DNA of 64,000 nucleotides, taken from contig NZ_CAMTTE010000001.1 in NCBI RefSeq assembly GCF_947077775.1, forward strand, positions 3,004,501 through 3,068,500. The letters are read 5' to 3'. Shown one piece after another: positions 8,242 through 16,772 of the stretch. The translations under genes and the position numbers were made by a program. The stretch's first letter is position 1. Each line of letters begins with the position of its first letter. Under the pieces are notes generated by a model. That model saw only the letters and a list, made by a program, of their open reading frames with translations, had not been told where the DNA came from and searched no databases. The stretch comes from Salinibacter pepae (GTDB lineage: Bacteria; Bacteroidota; Rhodothermia; Rhodothermales; Salinibacteraceae).

Positions 8242-8991
8242 TTATTCCGAGGGATGGGGGCGTGCCGCCGCGTCCACGTACCAGAGCAGCGCGGCCCGGG
8301 GGGCGACCTGGGCGGCCGGCAGCGACGAATCCTCTTGGTCGAGCACGCGGGCGAGAGCGTCTTCCTTCCCCGCGCCGGCCACGAGAAAAACGGCCCGCCG
8401 GGCGCCGTTGAGTACCGGCAGGGTGCACGTGAGACGGCGGGGGGGCTCGTGGCGGGGCGGAGCGGTCACGGGGCGGACCCACGCCTCGTCGGTGCGGCGC
8501 TGCTCGGGCGTGCCGGTTTCGGGGAAGAGGGAGGCCGTGTGCCCGTCGCCCCCGAGGCCGAGAAGGACCGTGTCGAATGTCGTGGAGCGGTCGGAGAACT
8601 GGTGCCGGAGCGTCTCCCCGTAGGCCGCGGCGGCCGCGTCGGGGGCGTCCAGGTGCGTCGGCATCGGGTGCACCTGGTCGGGTGGGATGGGGACGGCCTC
8701 AACAAGTGCATCATTCGCCATGCGGGCGTTGCTGTCCGGATGGTCGAGCGGGACGAACCGCTCGTCGCCCCAGAACAGATGGATCTGGGACCAGGGCAGG
8801 GGGCCCTCGGCCTCCGCCGCGAGCAGTTCGTAGAGGCGCCGCGGCGTGCTCCCGCCCGCCAGGGCGAGGGCGTAGTGGTCTCGTGCACGGAGGGTCTCCT
8901 GGATGTCGGCCGTCAGGTCCCGGGCCGCCGCCCGGCTTAGGGCGTCGAGGTCGGGAAACCGGCGAACGGCAGACGAGGGCGATGGGGGCAT
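8242..8991 (-). CDS. pgl: 6-phosphogluconolactonase
   Basis: The 249-residue enzyme hydrolyses 6-phosphogluconolactone to 6-phosphogluconate in the oxidative pentose phosphate pathway. The family signatures are clear: LALAGGSTPRRLYELL near the N-terminus, WGDERFVPLDHPDSNARM in the middle and LLGLGGDGHTASLFPETG, which holds the catalytic histidine. The length is normal for the DevB type. ATG 8991 is the start that puts the conserved N-terminus (FPDLDALSRAAA) at a normal distance. Glucose-6-phosphate dehydrogenase is not visible nearby. Confidence 0.93.
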   Translation of the reverse strand: MPPSPSSAVRRFPDLDALSRAAARDLTADIQETLRARDHYALALAGGSTPRRLYELLAAEAEGPLPWSQIHLFWGDERFVPLDHPDSNARMANDALVEAVPIPPDQVHPMPTHLDAPDAAAAAYGETLRHQFSDRSTTFDTVLLGLGGDGHTASLFPETGTPEQRRTDEAWVRPVTAPPRHEPPRRLTCTLPVLNGARRAVFLVAGAGKEDALARVLDQEDSSLPAAQVAPRAALLWYVDAAARPHPSE

Positions 8992-9087
8992 GTGGGGACG
9001 TGGATGTGGAACAAGGGCCGGATCCGTGCGGTGGCGTGGCGGCGGCAGGCTGCCATCGGCCCGGACGAGCATGGCAGTGGGACCGGC

Positions 9088-10146
9088 CTACGCCGGCTGC
9101 AGGCTGGGCTGGGGCGAGGTCGGCAGGGTGAAATAAAACGTGGAGCCCTCCTCCGGCGCGCTCTCAACGTGAAGTTCGCGGTCGTGGGCGGCGAGGATGT
9201 GCTTTACGATGGCGAGCCCCAGTCCGGTGCCCCCCTGGTTGCGAGACCGGCTCTTGTCCACGCGGTAGAAGCGCTCGGTGAGGCGGGGAAGGTGGTCCGG
9301 CGGAATGCCGATGCCGTCGTCCACGACCCGGATCACGACCTCGTCGTTTTGGCTCTCGGCCTCCAGCTGGACGGTACCGCCGTCCTGGTTGTACTTGATG
9401 GCGTTGTCCACCAGGTTCACGAGGACCCGACGGAGACGGTCGAAGTCGCCGTAGATCTGGGGAAGGTCCGGCGCGACTCGTTGCCGGGGCATAATGCCCT
9501 TCTCCTCCGCCCGAATCTCGACCGACTCGATCGCGGCGTCGAACAGCTCCGCCACGTTGAACGCTTCGTTCGACATGTCCAGCTCGTCCGTCTCGATCTT
9601 GGTAATGGTCGAGAGGTCGCGGGCAAGGCTGTCGAGGCGATTGGCGTGGTGGAGGATTTTTTTGAGGAACGTGCGGTTCACCGACTCGTCGTCCAGGGCG
9701 CCGTCCAGCAATGTCTCGGCGAAGCCCTGGACGGAAAAGATCGGTGTTTTGAGCTCGTGGGACACGTTTCCGATAAACTCGCGCCGGTAGCTTTCCATCG
9801 CCTTGAGCTCCTGGATTTCGGTTTCCAGGCTCTGGCCGGTGCGGTAGACCTCCCAGAGAAGCGTGCTCAGCTCGTCGCCGTGGGGGCCGGAGGGGGGCGT
9901 CTCGGCGGCAAACTCATGGGTGCGGATTTCGTGCAGGACCCCCTGGAGGTGGCGGAGGCGACGGTGGAGCCAGACGTGACTCGCGGCGTAGACGAGGACG
10001 GCGGTGCCCAGTCCGAGCAGGGCAGCGCCTCCGCCGGAAGCGCTCGACGCGGCCACTGCTCCCAGCCCGGCGATGAGGCCCGCCGTGGCCCCAAGCTTCA
10101 GGCCCAGGCGGCTCACGAACGGGGGGAGCCGGGGAACAAATGACAC
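9088..10146 (-). CDS. PhoR-like sensor histidine kinase
   Basis: The 352-residue membrane kinase has two N-terminal hydrophobic segments with almost no periplasmic loop (residues about 12-60), a short linker, a HisKA domain with the phosphorylated His in NVSHELKTPI, and a HATPase domain with N (LVNLVDNAIKYN), G1 (VDDGIGIP) and G2 (GGTGLGLAIV) boxes. It most resembles PhoR-type kinases of two-component systems. The small sensor loop suggests it senses within the membrane or through partners. No response regulator gene lies next to it, so its partner is encoded elsewhere. The start is GTG; a second GTG ten codons on is also possible. Confidence 0.9.
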   Translation of the reverse strand: MSFVPRLPPFVSRLGLKLGATAGLIAGLGAVAASSASGGGAALLGLGTAVLVYAASHVWLHRRLRHLQGVLHEIRTHEFAAETPPSGPHGDELSTLLWEVYRTGQSLETEIQELKAMESYRREFIGNVSHELKTPIFSVQGFAETLLDGALDDESVNRTFLKKILHHANRLDSLARDLSTITKIETDELDMSNEAFNVAELFDAAIESVEIRAEEKGIMPRQRVAPDLPQIYGDFDRLRRVLVNLVDNAIKYNQDGGTVQLEAESQNDEVVIRVVDDGIGIPPDHLPRLTERFYRVDKSRSRNQGGTGLGLAIVKHILAAHDRELHVESAPEEGSTFYFTLPTSPQPSLQPA

Positions 10147-10274
10147 GGGCTCTGCGGGGTTATCAGAAACTCAACATGCGGTTGGATCGGATCATACTTT
10201 CTTGCCCCAGCTGCGCGTTCCACTGTCCAGGGGGCGGAGGCGTTAACAAACCGAAAACCGTCTCCGGCGAGACG

Positions 10275-11021
10275 CTACGGGGCGCTGGGGAGGCCCGCCT
10301 CGTCGTCGAGGGCGGGCAGGCGGTCGAGGAGCGAGGAGAGGGGCGGATCGTGCGTCTCTGCAAATAGCTCGAACGACACGCGATCGCCGATGGTGTCGAG
10401 GGGCCGATGCTCCTCGATGACGGGGCGGTAGGTCTCGTAGCAGTGGAGGGCCTCGCGCCCCGTTTCCAGGTCCTCGTCCCGAATGGGGACCTGGCAGTCA
10501 ATGAGCGCTGGGGGGGAGTGCGAGAGGTGGGGCGGTCGGTCTGCGTCGTCGGCCGGAGGGAGCGTGTAGAACGCGAGGCGACGGGGAGAGGCCGCCCCGT
10601 CTCGACGAAGGGCGCACACCGCGCGCTTCACGACGGCGTGGGCCACGAGGTGGTCGGGGTGTCCACTAATCCCGTGGACGGGGTACGTGACGACCACGTC
10701 CGGCTCGTGAGCGTGGATGTGAGAGGTCACCTCGTCCTCCAGCACCAGTGGATTGAGCTCGGCGAGCCCTCCGTCCGGGTACTCCAGGACAGTCAGGGAG
10801 CTAAGGTCCAGGGTGGCCGCCACCCCCTGCATCTCCTCGTAGCGGGCCGCCGCCATGTCCGCCTTCGAGTACCCGAGGCGCTCCCGTTGCGACGTGGCCT
10901 CGCCCCGCGTGAGGGTGAGCAGGTGCACCTCGTGCCCTGTGCGGCGCTGCCGGGCGAGGGCGGGCACCGGGCCGAAGCATTCGTCGTCGGGGTGGGGAAA
11001 AACGTACAGCAGAGAGGCCAT
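10275..11021 (-). CDS. PIG-L/LmbE family zinc deacetylase
   Basis: The 248-residue protein has the zinc-binding motif PHPDDE (residues about 9-14) and the second motif HGISGHPDHLVAH that supplies the other ligand histidine and a catalytic residue. The family removes N-acetyl groups from sugars, for example GlcNAc-malate in bacillithiol synthesis or N-acetyl groups of glycolipids. BshB-type enzymes in Bacteroidota are close in size and motif, so bacillithiol synthesis is a reasonable guess but not shown. The gene follows the ferredoxin-like gene after 88 bases. Confidence 0.85.
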   Translation of the reverse strand: MASLLYVFPHPDDECFGPVPALARQRRTGHEVHLLTLTRGEATSQRERLGYSKADMAAARYEEMQGVAATLDLSSLTVLEYPDGGLAELNPLVLEDEVTSHIHAHEPDVVVTYPVHGISGHPDHLVAHAVVKRAVCALRRDGAASPRRLAFYTLPPADDADRPPHLSHSPPALIDCQVPIRDEDLETGREALHCYETYRPVIEEHRPLDTIGDRVSFELFAETHDPPLSSLLDRLPALDDEAGLPSAP

Positions 11022-11109
11022 CGGGGGGCGGAGGCGTTTCGAAAAACAGCACACGTCCTCCTATGCACGAGCCGCCCGCGTGGTCGCCGCGAGGGCCGCG
11101 CGGGGGGCA

Positions 11110-11340
11110 TCAGGACGAGGCCGGTCCCGCGTCGGACTCCTCGTCCGCCTCGAGGACCTCGTGGAAGACGGTCTGCCCGGTTTCCAGCATCCGGTCCACG
11201 TAGGGGTGGCAGAGCTGGCAGTTTTCGCCGAAGGTGACGTGGGCCTGGAGCTCCTCGATCGAGTCCGCCCCCGTGTCTTCCGCCACGGCCTTCAGGGCCG
11301 CGAACGTTTGCTCGTAGCAGTAGCAGCGGTCGATGGTCAT
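11110..11340 (-). CDS. BFD-like [2Fe-2S] ferredoxin, small
   Basis: The 76-residue protein has four cysteines in the BFD pattern: Cys6 and Cys8 (CYC), then Cys41 and Cys44 (CQLC) after a 32-residue helical spacer. In Bfd this arrangement binds a [2Fe-2S] cluster and reduces ferric iron in bacterioferritin; related domains occur in other redox proteins. The gene begins 28 bases after the btuF-like gene and may be in the same transcript. It could deliver electrons for cobalamin or iron reduction, which is an inference from position only. The C-terminus is acidic. Confidence 0.8.
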   Translation of the reverse strand: MTIDRCYCYEQTFAALKAVAEDTGADSIEELQAHVTFGENCQLCHPYVDRMLETGQTVFHEVLEADEESDAGPASS

Positions 11341-11368
11341 TGTGGAGGGGACGCGGATGGGAAAAGAA

Positions 11369-12313
11369 CTACTGGGACGGCGAGGGATCCGGGGCCGGCT
11401 CGCGCCGCCAGGCCGTGTCTCGATGAGAGCGATCAACCGCGGCGTGGAAGCGGTCCGGGTGGAGGATCTCGGCCAGAATGTCGAGGGAGGCCGCCAGTCG
11501 GGGCCCGGGCCGGTTGAAAAAGTGATTGCCATCGGCCCGGTACACGTGGCCGGTCTGCACGGCCCGGAGGGCGGTCCACTGGGGGTTGGTCCGGAGAACG
11601 TCCAGCTCCGCATCGGTCCGGGACAGGCCGAACCCACACGCCATCACGACGATGCGGTCCGGATCGGCCTCGTGCAGGGCGTCGAGGTCGCCGCGGCGAC
11701 GGGCAAAGACCGGCGTCCCGCCCGCCGCCTCCAGGAGCGTCGGGACCCAGCCCCCGGCCCCCATCAGCGGATCGATCCACTCCAGGGCCGCAACCGTGGG
11801 GCGGTCGGTTGCGTCAGCGGGCGCCACCGCGTTCGAGGTCGCCTGCATCCGGTCGCGCATCCGGCGCACGAGCCGGTCGCCGCGGTCCGGGCAGCCGAGG
11901 GCCGCGGCCACGCGCCGGATGTCGTCGCGCACGTCCGCCAGGGACCGCGGCTCCAGGGCCACGACCGTCGGGGCGCCCTCGATGCGATCGGCCACCGCCT
12001 GCTCGACCGTCGGTAGGGACACGGCGCACACCTCGCACTGCGACTGGGTGAGGATGACGTCCGGCTGCAGGGCGTTCAGCCGCTCCACGTCCACGTCGTA
12101 GACCGACATCGCCTCGTCGAGCAGGGCGCGCACCCGATCGTCAATCTCGCGGCTCGATCCCTCGAGCGGGACCTTCGGGGCGGTCAGGGCGGGCAGCGCC
12201 TCCACGCCGGGCGGGTGGTCGCATTCGTGCGAGCGGCCCACCAGGTCGTCCCCGTGGCCGAGGGCGGCCACGATCTCGGTGGCGCTGGGAATGAGCGACA
12301 CAATCCGGGGCAT
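11369..12313 (-). CDS. BtuF-like cobalamin/metal-chelate binding protein
   Basis: The 314-residue protein has the class III periplasmic binding fold: it begins RIVSLIPSATEIVAALG, then SHECDHPP, then PDVILTQSQCEVCAVS, and the C-lobe motif WALDPLMGAGGWVP-like (WIDPLMGAGGWVPTLLEAAGG). This sequence pattern is typical of B12 binding proteins (BtuF and the cobalamin-binding proteins of Bacteroidota and archaea). No clear signal peptide is present at ATG 12313, as in several relatives annotated as cytosolic or with a misplaced start. It is the fourth gene after the B12 riboswitch, 15 bases after the DUF6580 gene. BtuC and BtuD are not in the window. Confidence 0.85.
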   Translation of the reverse strand: MPRIVSLIPSATEIVAALGHGDDLVGRSHECDHPPGVEALPALTAPKVPLEGSSREIDDRVRALLDEAMSVYDVDVERLNALQPDVILTQSQCEVCAVSLPTVEQAVADRIEGAPTVVALEPRSLADVRDDIRRVAAALGCPDRGDRLVRRMRDRMQATSNAVAPADATDRPTVAALEWIDPLMGAGGWVPTLLEAAGGTPVFARRRGDLDALHEADPDRIVVMACGFGLSRTDAELDVLRTNPQWTALRAVQTGHVYRADGNHFFNRPGPRLAASLDILAEILHPDRFHAAVDRSHRDTAWRREPAPDPSPSQ

Positions 12314-12328
12314 AGGGCTGAGGGAGGG

Positions 12329-12871
12329 TTACGCTGAGGCAGTAGTCGTGTCCAACCGGAGCGCCGGCACCCCCCGCTTCAGCAGGGCGACCCCGCCGAA
12401 CAGTGCGGTCACGTACACGGCGTTCCCCGCGAGGCTGTTGGCGAGGTACGGCAGGCCGGCGACGTAGCAGGCCCAGAGGCCGGCGGCCGTCGGCGGGTAG
12501 GTGTCGAACAGCCACCACATCCCGAAATTGGTGACCAGGAAGAAGAGTAGCGACCCGGCCACGGTGGCCCCGGCGATGCGCCCCACGCTCCGTTCCGACC
12601 GAAGCCCGAAGCCGAGCACGCCGATGGCCGCGAAGCCGCCGTAGACGAACGGCACGAGCGCGTGGAACCCAATCACGAGGTCGCCCAGCAGCAGGGCCAC
12701 GAGGGCCACGCCGAGGCCGACCCACCGGTTCGCAAAGTGCGCCCCGCCAAAGAGCGCCAGCGCGGCGATGGGCGTGACGTTGTGCGGGTGCGGGGCGATG
12801 CGGGCCGCCGCGGCGAGCAGCACGATGCCAGTGAGGACGGCGAAGCGAATGAGGCGATCACGAGATCCCAT
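12329..12871 (-). CDS. DUF6580-type membrane protein, putative cobalamin-locus transporter component
   Basis: The 180-residue protein has about five to six hydrophobic segments and the conserved start RIAPHPHNVTPIAALALFGG followed by ANRW. This matches the DUF6580 family, whose members resemble the substrate-binding S components of ECF transporters. Its place between the BtuG-like and BtuF-like genes, under a cobalamin riboswitch, suggests a role in cobalamin or precursor passage through the inner membrane. The energising ECF module is not encoded here. The role is an inference from family and position. Confidence 0.75.
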   Translation of the reverse strand: MGSRDRLIRFAVLTGIVLLAAAARIAPHPHNVTPIAALALFGGAHFANRWVGLGVALVALLLGDLVIGFHALVPFVYGGFAAIGVLGFGLRSERSVGRIAGATVAGSLLFFLVTNFGMWWLFDTYPPTAAGLWACYVAGLPYLANSLAGNAVYVTALFGGVALLKRGVPALRLDTTTASA

Positions 12872-12926
12872 GGGACCAATTCGGGGTGTTTTCGCAGGGA
12901 AGGAGCGGTAGGGCCATGCTGAGTGT

Positions 12927-14117
12927 CTACTGGCTATCGCGCAAGAAGGCGATGTGGCCCGGGGTGTTGCCGGTTTTGAAGCGTGTGACTTCGTCTCCAC
13001 TTCGGTCAAGGATGAGCGCGGTCCCGTCCGCCGAAAAGAGCGGTCCGCCAGCGTCGCCAACGGGAAGGCGTGTCACGTATAGGTCTTGCGTAACGGCGTC
13101 GTAGCCGACTGCAGTGAGATTGACAAGTTCATCGTCCTGTGGAACCTCTAAAGTCGCGTCGAGCACGTTGGTGTCGGTATCTACCCGAAAGATCTCACCA
13201 GTTCCCCCCAACGGGGGGCCTCCGAACGTCTCGACCCCACTGATGGCATACAGTTCCTCAGCCCCCTCCGAGTAATACGCCGACTGGGTCGCGTTCGCCG
13301 AGCCAATGGGGGCACCAAGCTCTACCCGGTCTTTGATCGTCTCCTCGATCGGGCTTAGGAACAGCACCTCGGAAGCCTGTTCGCCCCCGCCCTGGCAGAC
13401 CACCGTCACCTCGTTCTCGCCGTCCACGAACACGCTCTTGGGGTTATCACAGCCGGAGAGGGACAGCGTCGTGTTTACGGTGTCGGCGTCCGCGTCGAGA
13501 ACCGAGAGGGTGCCGTCCGCGGAATTCGCGACGAACGCCTTCCCGCCGGCAACGCCGATGCCCCGAGGCTCACGCCCAACATCAACCCGTTTCGTGACCG
13601 AGTTGTCATCCAGGTCGACCACCGACACAGTGCTCGGCTCGGGGCTAAAGTTCTCGTCGAAACGGCTCAGGTTGGAAACGTACCCCTTGTCCGCGGTCGG
13701 AAAGGCGATGTACCGTGGGGGACGCGGGTTCGAAACTTGGTCAATCGGCCCGAGCTGATCGGTGTCGAAGGTCGTGATCCGGCCGGCATTGTCAGCCTGT
13801 GTGTTGTCGACGACGAAGAGGCGGTCGTTGTGCAGGGCCAGGCTGTTGATGAACGCCACGTCGATGTCCTCGAGGGTGGCCGTAGAGTCGGTGGGGTCGT
13901 AAAGCGTAAGGGAGCCGTCCTGAGCACTGAAGTTGCCCGAATTGGCGATCACCACGTCCGTCGTCACGCGGCGGCCATCGTCGTCATTCGAGCCAAAGAG
14001 GTCGCAGCCCGTGAGCGACAGGGCGGCGACGGCCAGGAATGCGATCCAGACGGCAGGGCGGCGCAGCCGCACGGTCGGAAGAGACGCGAGAACGGAAGAC
14101 GAGAAAGAAGAACGCAT
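12927..14117 (-). CDS. BtuG-like surface lipoprotein (beta-propeller)
   Basis: The 396-residue protein has a lipoprotein signal with lipobox LTGC (Cys at about residue 38) followed by an acidic DLFGSNDDD stretch, a pattern seen in surface-exposed lipoproteins. The rest repeats a beta-propeller motif of YncE/DUF5074 type (for example VSVVDLDDNSVTKRVDVG and LSVLDADADTVNTTLSLSG). In Bacteroides, BtuG is a propeller lipoprotein that sits on the BtuB receptor and binds B12 very tightly. Here the gene starts 12 bases after the btuB-like gene under a B12 riboswitch, so the same role is likely. The sequence distance from BtuG is unknown to me. Confidence 0.78.
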   Translation of the reverse strand: MRSSFSSSVLASLPTVRLRRPAVWIAFLAVAALSLTGCDLFGSNDDDGRRVTTDVVIANSGNFSAQDGSLTLYDPTDSTATLEDIDVAFINSLALHNDRLFVVDNTQADNAGRITTFDTDQLGPIDQVSNPRPPRYIAFPTADKGYVSNLSRFDENFSPEPSTVSVVDLDDNSVTKRVDVGREPRGIGVAGGKAFVANSADGTLSVLDADADTVNTTLSLSGCDNPKSVFVDGENEVTVVCQGGGEQASEVLFLSPIEETIKDRVELGAPIGSANATQSAYYSEGAEELYAISGVETFGGPPLGGTGEIFRVDTDTNVLDATLEVPQDDELVNLTAVGYDAVTQDLYVTRLPVGDAGGPLFSADGTALILDRSGDEVTRFKTGNTPGHIAFLRDSQ

Positions 14118-14129
14118 CGTCGATAGAGG

Positions 14130-16106
14130 TCAGGAAGAGGGAAAGGAAAAACGAAGTCGAAGGGTGGCGTGGCGGGGGGGCATGGGGTAGAGCCGCACGA
14201 TTTCGTAGCGGCGGTCGAGCACGTTTTTGACCTGCGCCTCCAGGGCGAGCCGGCCCGCATCGAAGGCCCATTCGTAAGCGGCCCGGACGTCAACCGTCTG
14301 GTACGGCGCGAGGGATCTCGATTCGTCGGCGGAGTAGAAGCGAGGGCCCACGAGCCGGCCCGTCGCGGAGACGGACAGTCCTTGCCATTCCGCGCGCCCC
14401 CACAATTTCCACGTCTGTCGGGGGACGTAGGGCAGTTGCGCCCCGTAGGCCGGCGAGTTGGCGTTCGCCCGGTTTTCGGCCCGGGTATGTGTGAAGTGGC
14501 TGCCGCCGGACAGAGACAGCTTCGAACGCAGTTGTTGCCTGCCCCGCACGCTCAGCTCCAGGCCCCGGCTGCAGACGCGGGACACGTTGGACGGGCTCCA
14601 CACCTGCACGCCGTTCGCCACGTAGCTGGGCCGCCACACGATCTTGTCGGTCAGGCGTGTGGCAAAGGCGGTGGCCTCCACCGTGAGGAGGGCGTCGGGG
14701 CGCGCGAGGCGGAAGGACACGCCGCCTTCCGTGGTCCAGCCGTCTTCGGGCTGGAGCCCCGGGGTGCCCCCCGGCTCGTAGTAGCGTTCGTTGAAGGTGG
14801 GGTAGCGGAAGGCCCGCCCCACGAGGCCGCGGAGCGTGAGGCCGACATCGTCGAACGGACGCCAGCGGACGCCCAGGCGAGGGCTCGGCACGATGGTGGG
14901 CTCGCCGTTCGCCCCGATGGCGTCGAGTCGCACCGCCGGCTGGAGCTCAAACGGAGCGAGGGAGAGGGTCGCGTCCACGAACGTGGCTCCGGACACCCGG
15001 TCAACCCCTCCGTCCAGCGAGGCGTGATCGTAGCCGACCGTGGTGCCCGCCGTGATCGACCCGAGGGACGAGAGGGGATAGCGGAGTTCGGCGTCCGCGT
15101 CCGTGGCCGTCGTGACGGTCGTGCGGTCGGTCTGGGTCGGGGGGTTTCGGTAGCGCAGGCGGGAGCGCTGTCCCTGCGCCGAGAGCTCGAGGGTGCCTGC
15201 CCCGAGGGGCAGGGTGCCCTCCGTCCACACCCGCCCCAGCTCGTCCCACTGACGGGCCCCGCCGCTGCGTGCGCTGGCCGGCCCCGGAAGGCCGCGTCGC
15301 GCCTTCGTCCACCACCCCGACAGGCGCCACCGCTGCGTGTCCCCCCGCCATGTCCCCCGCCCGAAGAAGGTCATCGTGCGGGCGCCGGCCCCGTTCCGCC
15401 GCAGCGTCTGCGTGGGCACCAGAAACGAGTTGCGGTACTGAAAGTCGCCGTCCGTGCGGTAGTAGCGCCCCGCCACCAGCCCGGACCAGGAACCCTGCCC
15501 GCCCGACGCGAGGGCCGACACGTGGCGCTCGTCGTACGCGCCGCCGCCGCCCGCCACGCGGAGGAGCGGATCGGTCTGTGGGCGCAGCGTGCGGAGGTGG
15601 ACGGTGCCGCCCAGGCTCCCGGAGCCGTGCCGGGCCGACCCGGCCCCGTGCTGCACCTCGACCGACTCGATCAGCAGGGTGGGAAGCAGCGACAGATCCA
15701 CCTGGCCCGTCTGTGGGTTCGCCACGCGCAGGCCGTCGAGCAGCACCTGCGTCTGCGTGCCGCCCATGCCCCGCATCGAGAGGGTGGCGAGGCCCGTGCT
15801 CCCGTACTGCTTGACGAACGCCCCGGAGCGCATCGACAGGAGGTCGGCCACCGACTGCGCGCCGCTCGCGGCCACGGCGTCCGCGTCGAGGGTCGTGACG
15901 TGGGCGGCCGCCGGGATGGAGGCGGCGCGGTCCAGAACCCCTTCCACCGTCACCTCGGGGAGGGTTACGGACATTGCGATGGACGAGTCCGGCGGTTCCG
16001 AGACGACCGGGGGGCGCCGCGTCGTGTCGGCGGGGGCGGGCGCCTGGGCCCACCCGGGGACGGGCAGCAGGAACGCCGAAGCGATAAGCAAGACGAGTGC
16101 AGCCAT
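14130..16106 (-). CDS. btuB: TonB-dependent outer membrane receptor, BtuB-like
   Basis: The 658-residue protein has a signal peptide (AALVLLIASAFLLPVPGWAQ), a plug domain that begins with a TonB-box-like LPEVTVEG and carries the motifs ADLLSMRSG and LSMRGMGGTQTQVLLDGLRV, and a 22-strand barrel ending in an aromatic-rich C-terminus (RLRFSFPSS). The cobalamin riboswitch lies about 230 bases upstream, so the substrate is almost certainly cobalamin or a precursor. A GAGGTGAG sequence lies about 12 bases before ATG 16106. The frame is open further upstream, but that part has no signal-peptide character. Confidence 0.9.
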   Translation of the reverse strand: MAALVLLIASAFLLPVPGWAQAPAPADTTRRPPVVSEPPDSSIAMSVTLPEVTVEGVLDRAASIPAAAHVTTLDADAVAASGAQSVADLLSMRSGAFVKQYGSTGLATLSMRGMGGTQTQVLLDGLRVANPQTGQVDLSLLPTLLIESVEVQHGAGSARHGSGSLGGTVHLRTLRPQTDPLLRVAGGGGAYDERHVSALASGGQGSWSGLVAGRYYRTDGDFQYRNSFLVPTQTLRRNGAGARTMTFFGRGTWRGDTQRWRLSGWWTKARRGLPGPASARSGGARQWDELGRVWTEGTLPLGAGTLELSAQGQRSRLRYRNPPTQTDRTTVTTATDADAELRYPLSSLGSITAGTTVGYDHASLDGGVDRVSGATFVDATLSLAPFELQPAVRLDAIGANGEPTIVPSPRLGVRWRPFDDVGLTLRGLVGRAFRYPTFNERYYEPGGTPGLQPEDGWTTEGGVSFRLARPDALLTVEATAFATRLTDKIVWRPSYVANGVQVWSPSNVSRVCSRGLELSVRGRQQLRSKLSLSGGSHFTHTRAENRANANSPAYGAQLPYVPRQTWKLWGRAEWQGLSVSATGRLVGPRFYSADESRSLAPYQTVDVRAAYEWAFDAGRLALEAQVKNVLDRRYEIVRLYPMPPRHATLRLRFSFPSS

Positions 16107-16137
16107 AGAAAAAGCCCTCACCTCAGTACAGAGGCTC

Positions 16138-16169
16138 GGGCGGCTGCACGGGGCCCACAAAGGCCGCCC
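16138..16169 (-). promoter_or_regulatory. possible riboswitch expression-platform hairpin before btuB
   Basis: A perfect 7-bp stem (GGGCGGC with GCCGCCC, 16138-16144 and 16163-16169) lies about 30 bases before the btuB start codon on the transcript. It could control access to the ribosome binding site or act with the upstream riboswitch. No T-run follows, which favours translational control. Confidence 0.35.
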
Positions 16170-16172
16170 CCA

Positions 16173-16229
16173 CGTCCGCTACAGGAGGGACGGATGGGGC
16201 AGGATCGGCGTCCGCTACAGACGGGACGC
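16173..16229. repeat. direct repeat in btuB leader, 12-bp core, 36-bp spacing
   Basis: CGTCCGCTACAG occurs at 16173-16184 and 16209-16220, each followed by a similar RGGGACG tail. The pair lies between the riboswitch and the btuB start. Confidence 0.7.
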
Positions 16230-16335
16230 ACGGAAGAACGGGGCCATAATCGGGGCAGGCACGCCACAAGCCTCTGGTCCCGGAGGTTGTTGGCGGTGAG
16301 AGAATCCGCGATGGCGGTCGGGATCCTCGTCACGC

Positions 16336-16540
16336 ACACAGGCAGGTCTCCTGGCTCGTCGAACCCACGGGCCGCGGCGAACGCGGCGGCCCCGTGGTCA
16401 ACGGACACGCTCGGCGGCTCCCCTTCCCGCCACGACGAGCCGTCCCAACGGTGGGTGTTGGGGTCACTCGGTCGGGCAGTGGCGAACCGCCTCCAGCGCG
16501 CGTCCGTCGTTCGATTCACAGTTGCGGGTACAGCCCCAGA
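16336..16540 (-). promoter_or_regulatory. cobalamin riboswitch
   Basis: The reverse strand carries the B12 box AGCCAGGAGACCTGCCT (16340-16356), the most conserved element of cobalamin riboswitches. Upstream in the transcript lie a GCCACTG element, a GGGAAGGGGAGCC core segment and several GC-rich arms, which fit the multi-stem aptamer. The 5' border is approximate. The element precedes the BtuB, BtuG, DUF6580 and BtuF genes. In such operons, adenosylcobalamin binding lowers expression of uptake genes. Confidence 0.87.
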
Positions 16541-16772
16541 CTGGCCGTGGCGGAGGACTGAAGCGCAGTCGACAAGACGAGCTGAGCGCTTCGGCGTGCG
16601 CCAGGGCGGCACTGGTGTTCCCTTTTCATCCCGCCCGGCGGGCGCCGGGCGAGAACCTGTGACGTGTGTGAAAGAACGGGGTTCAAATACAGTCTCAATG
16701 TAGACGCTCGGCGCGGCAAAGCACAATCCCTTCACGGGATCTTTCGTGTACGCGCTCGGGGGGCGAAAGGCG

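Noticed and set aside
14169-16703. An 844-codon plus-strand frame opposite the btuB gene
   Set aside because: The minus strand encodes a clear TonB receptor with signal peptide and plug; the plus-strand reading has no recognisable features.
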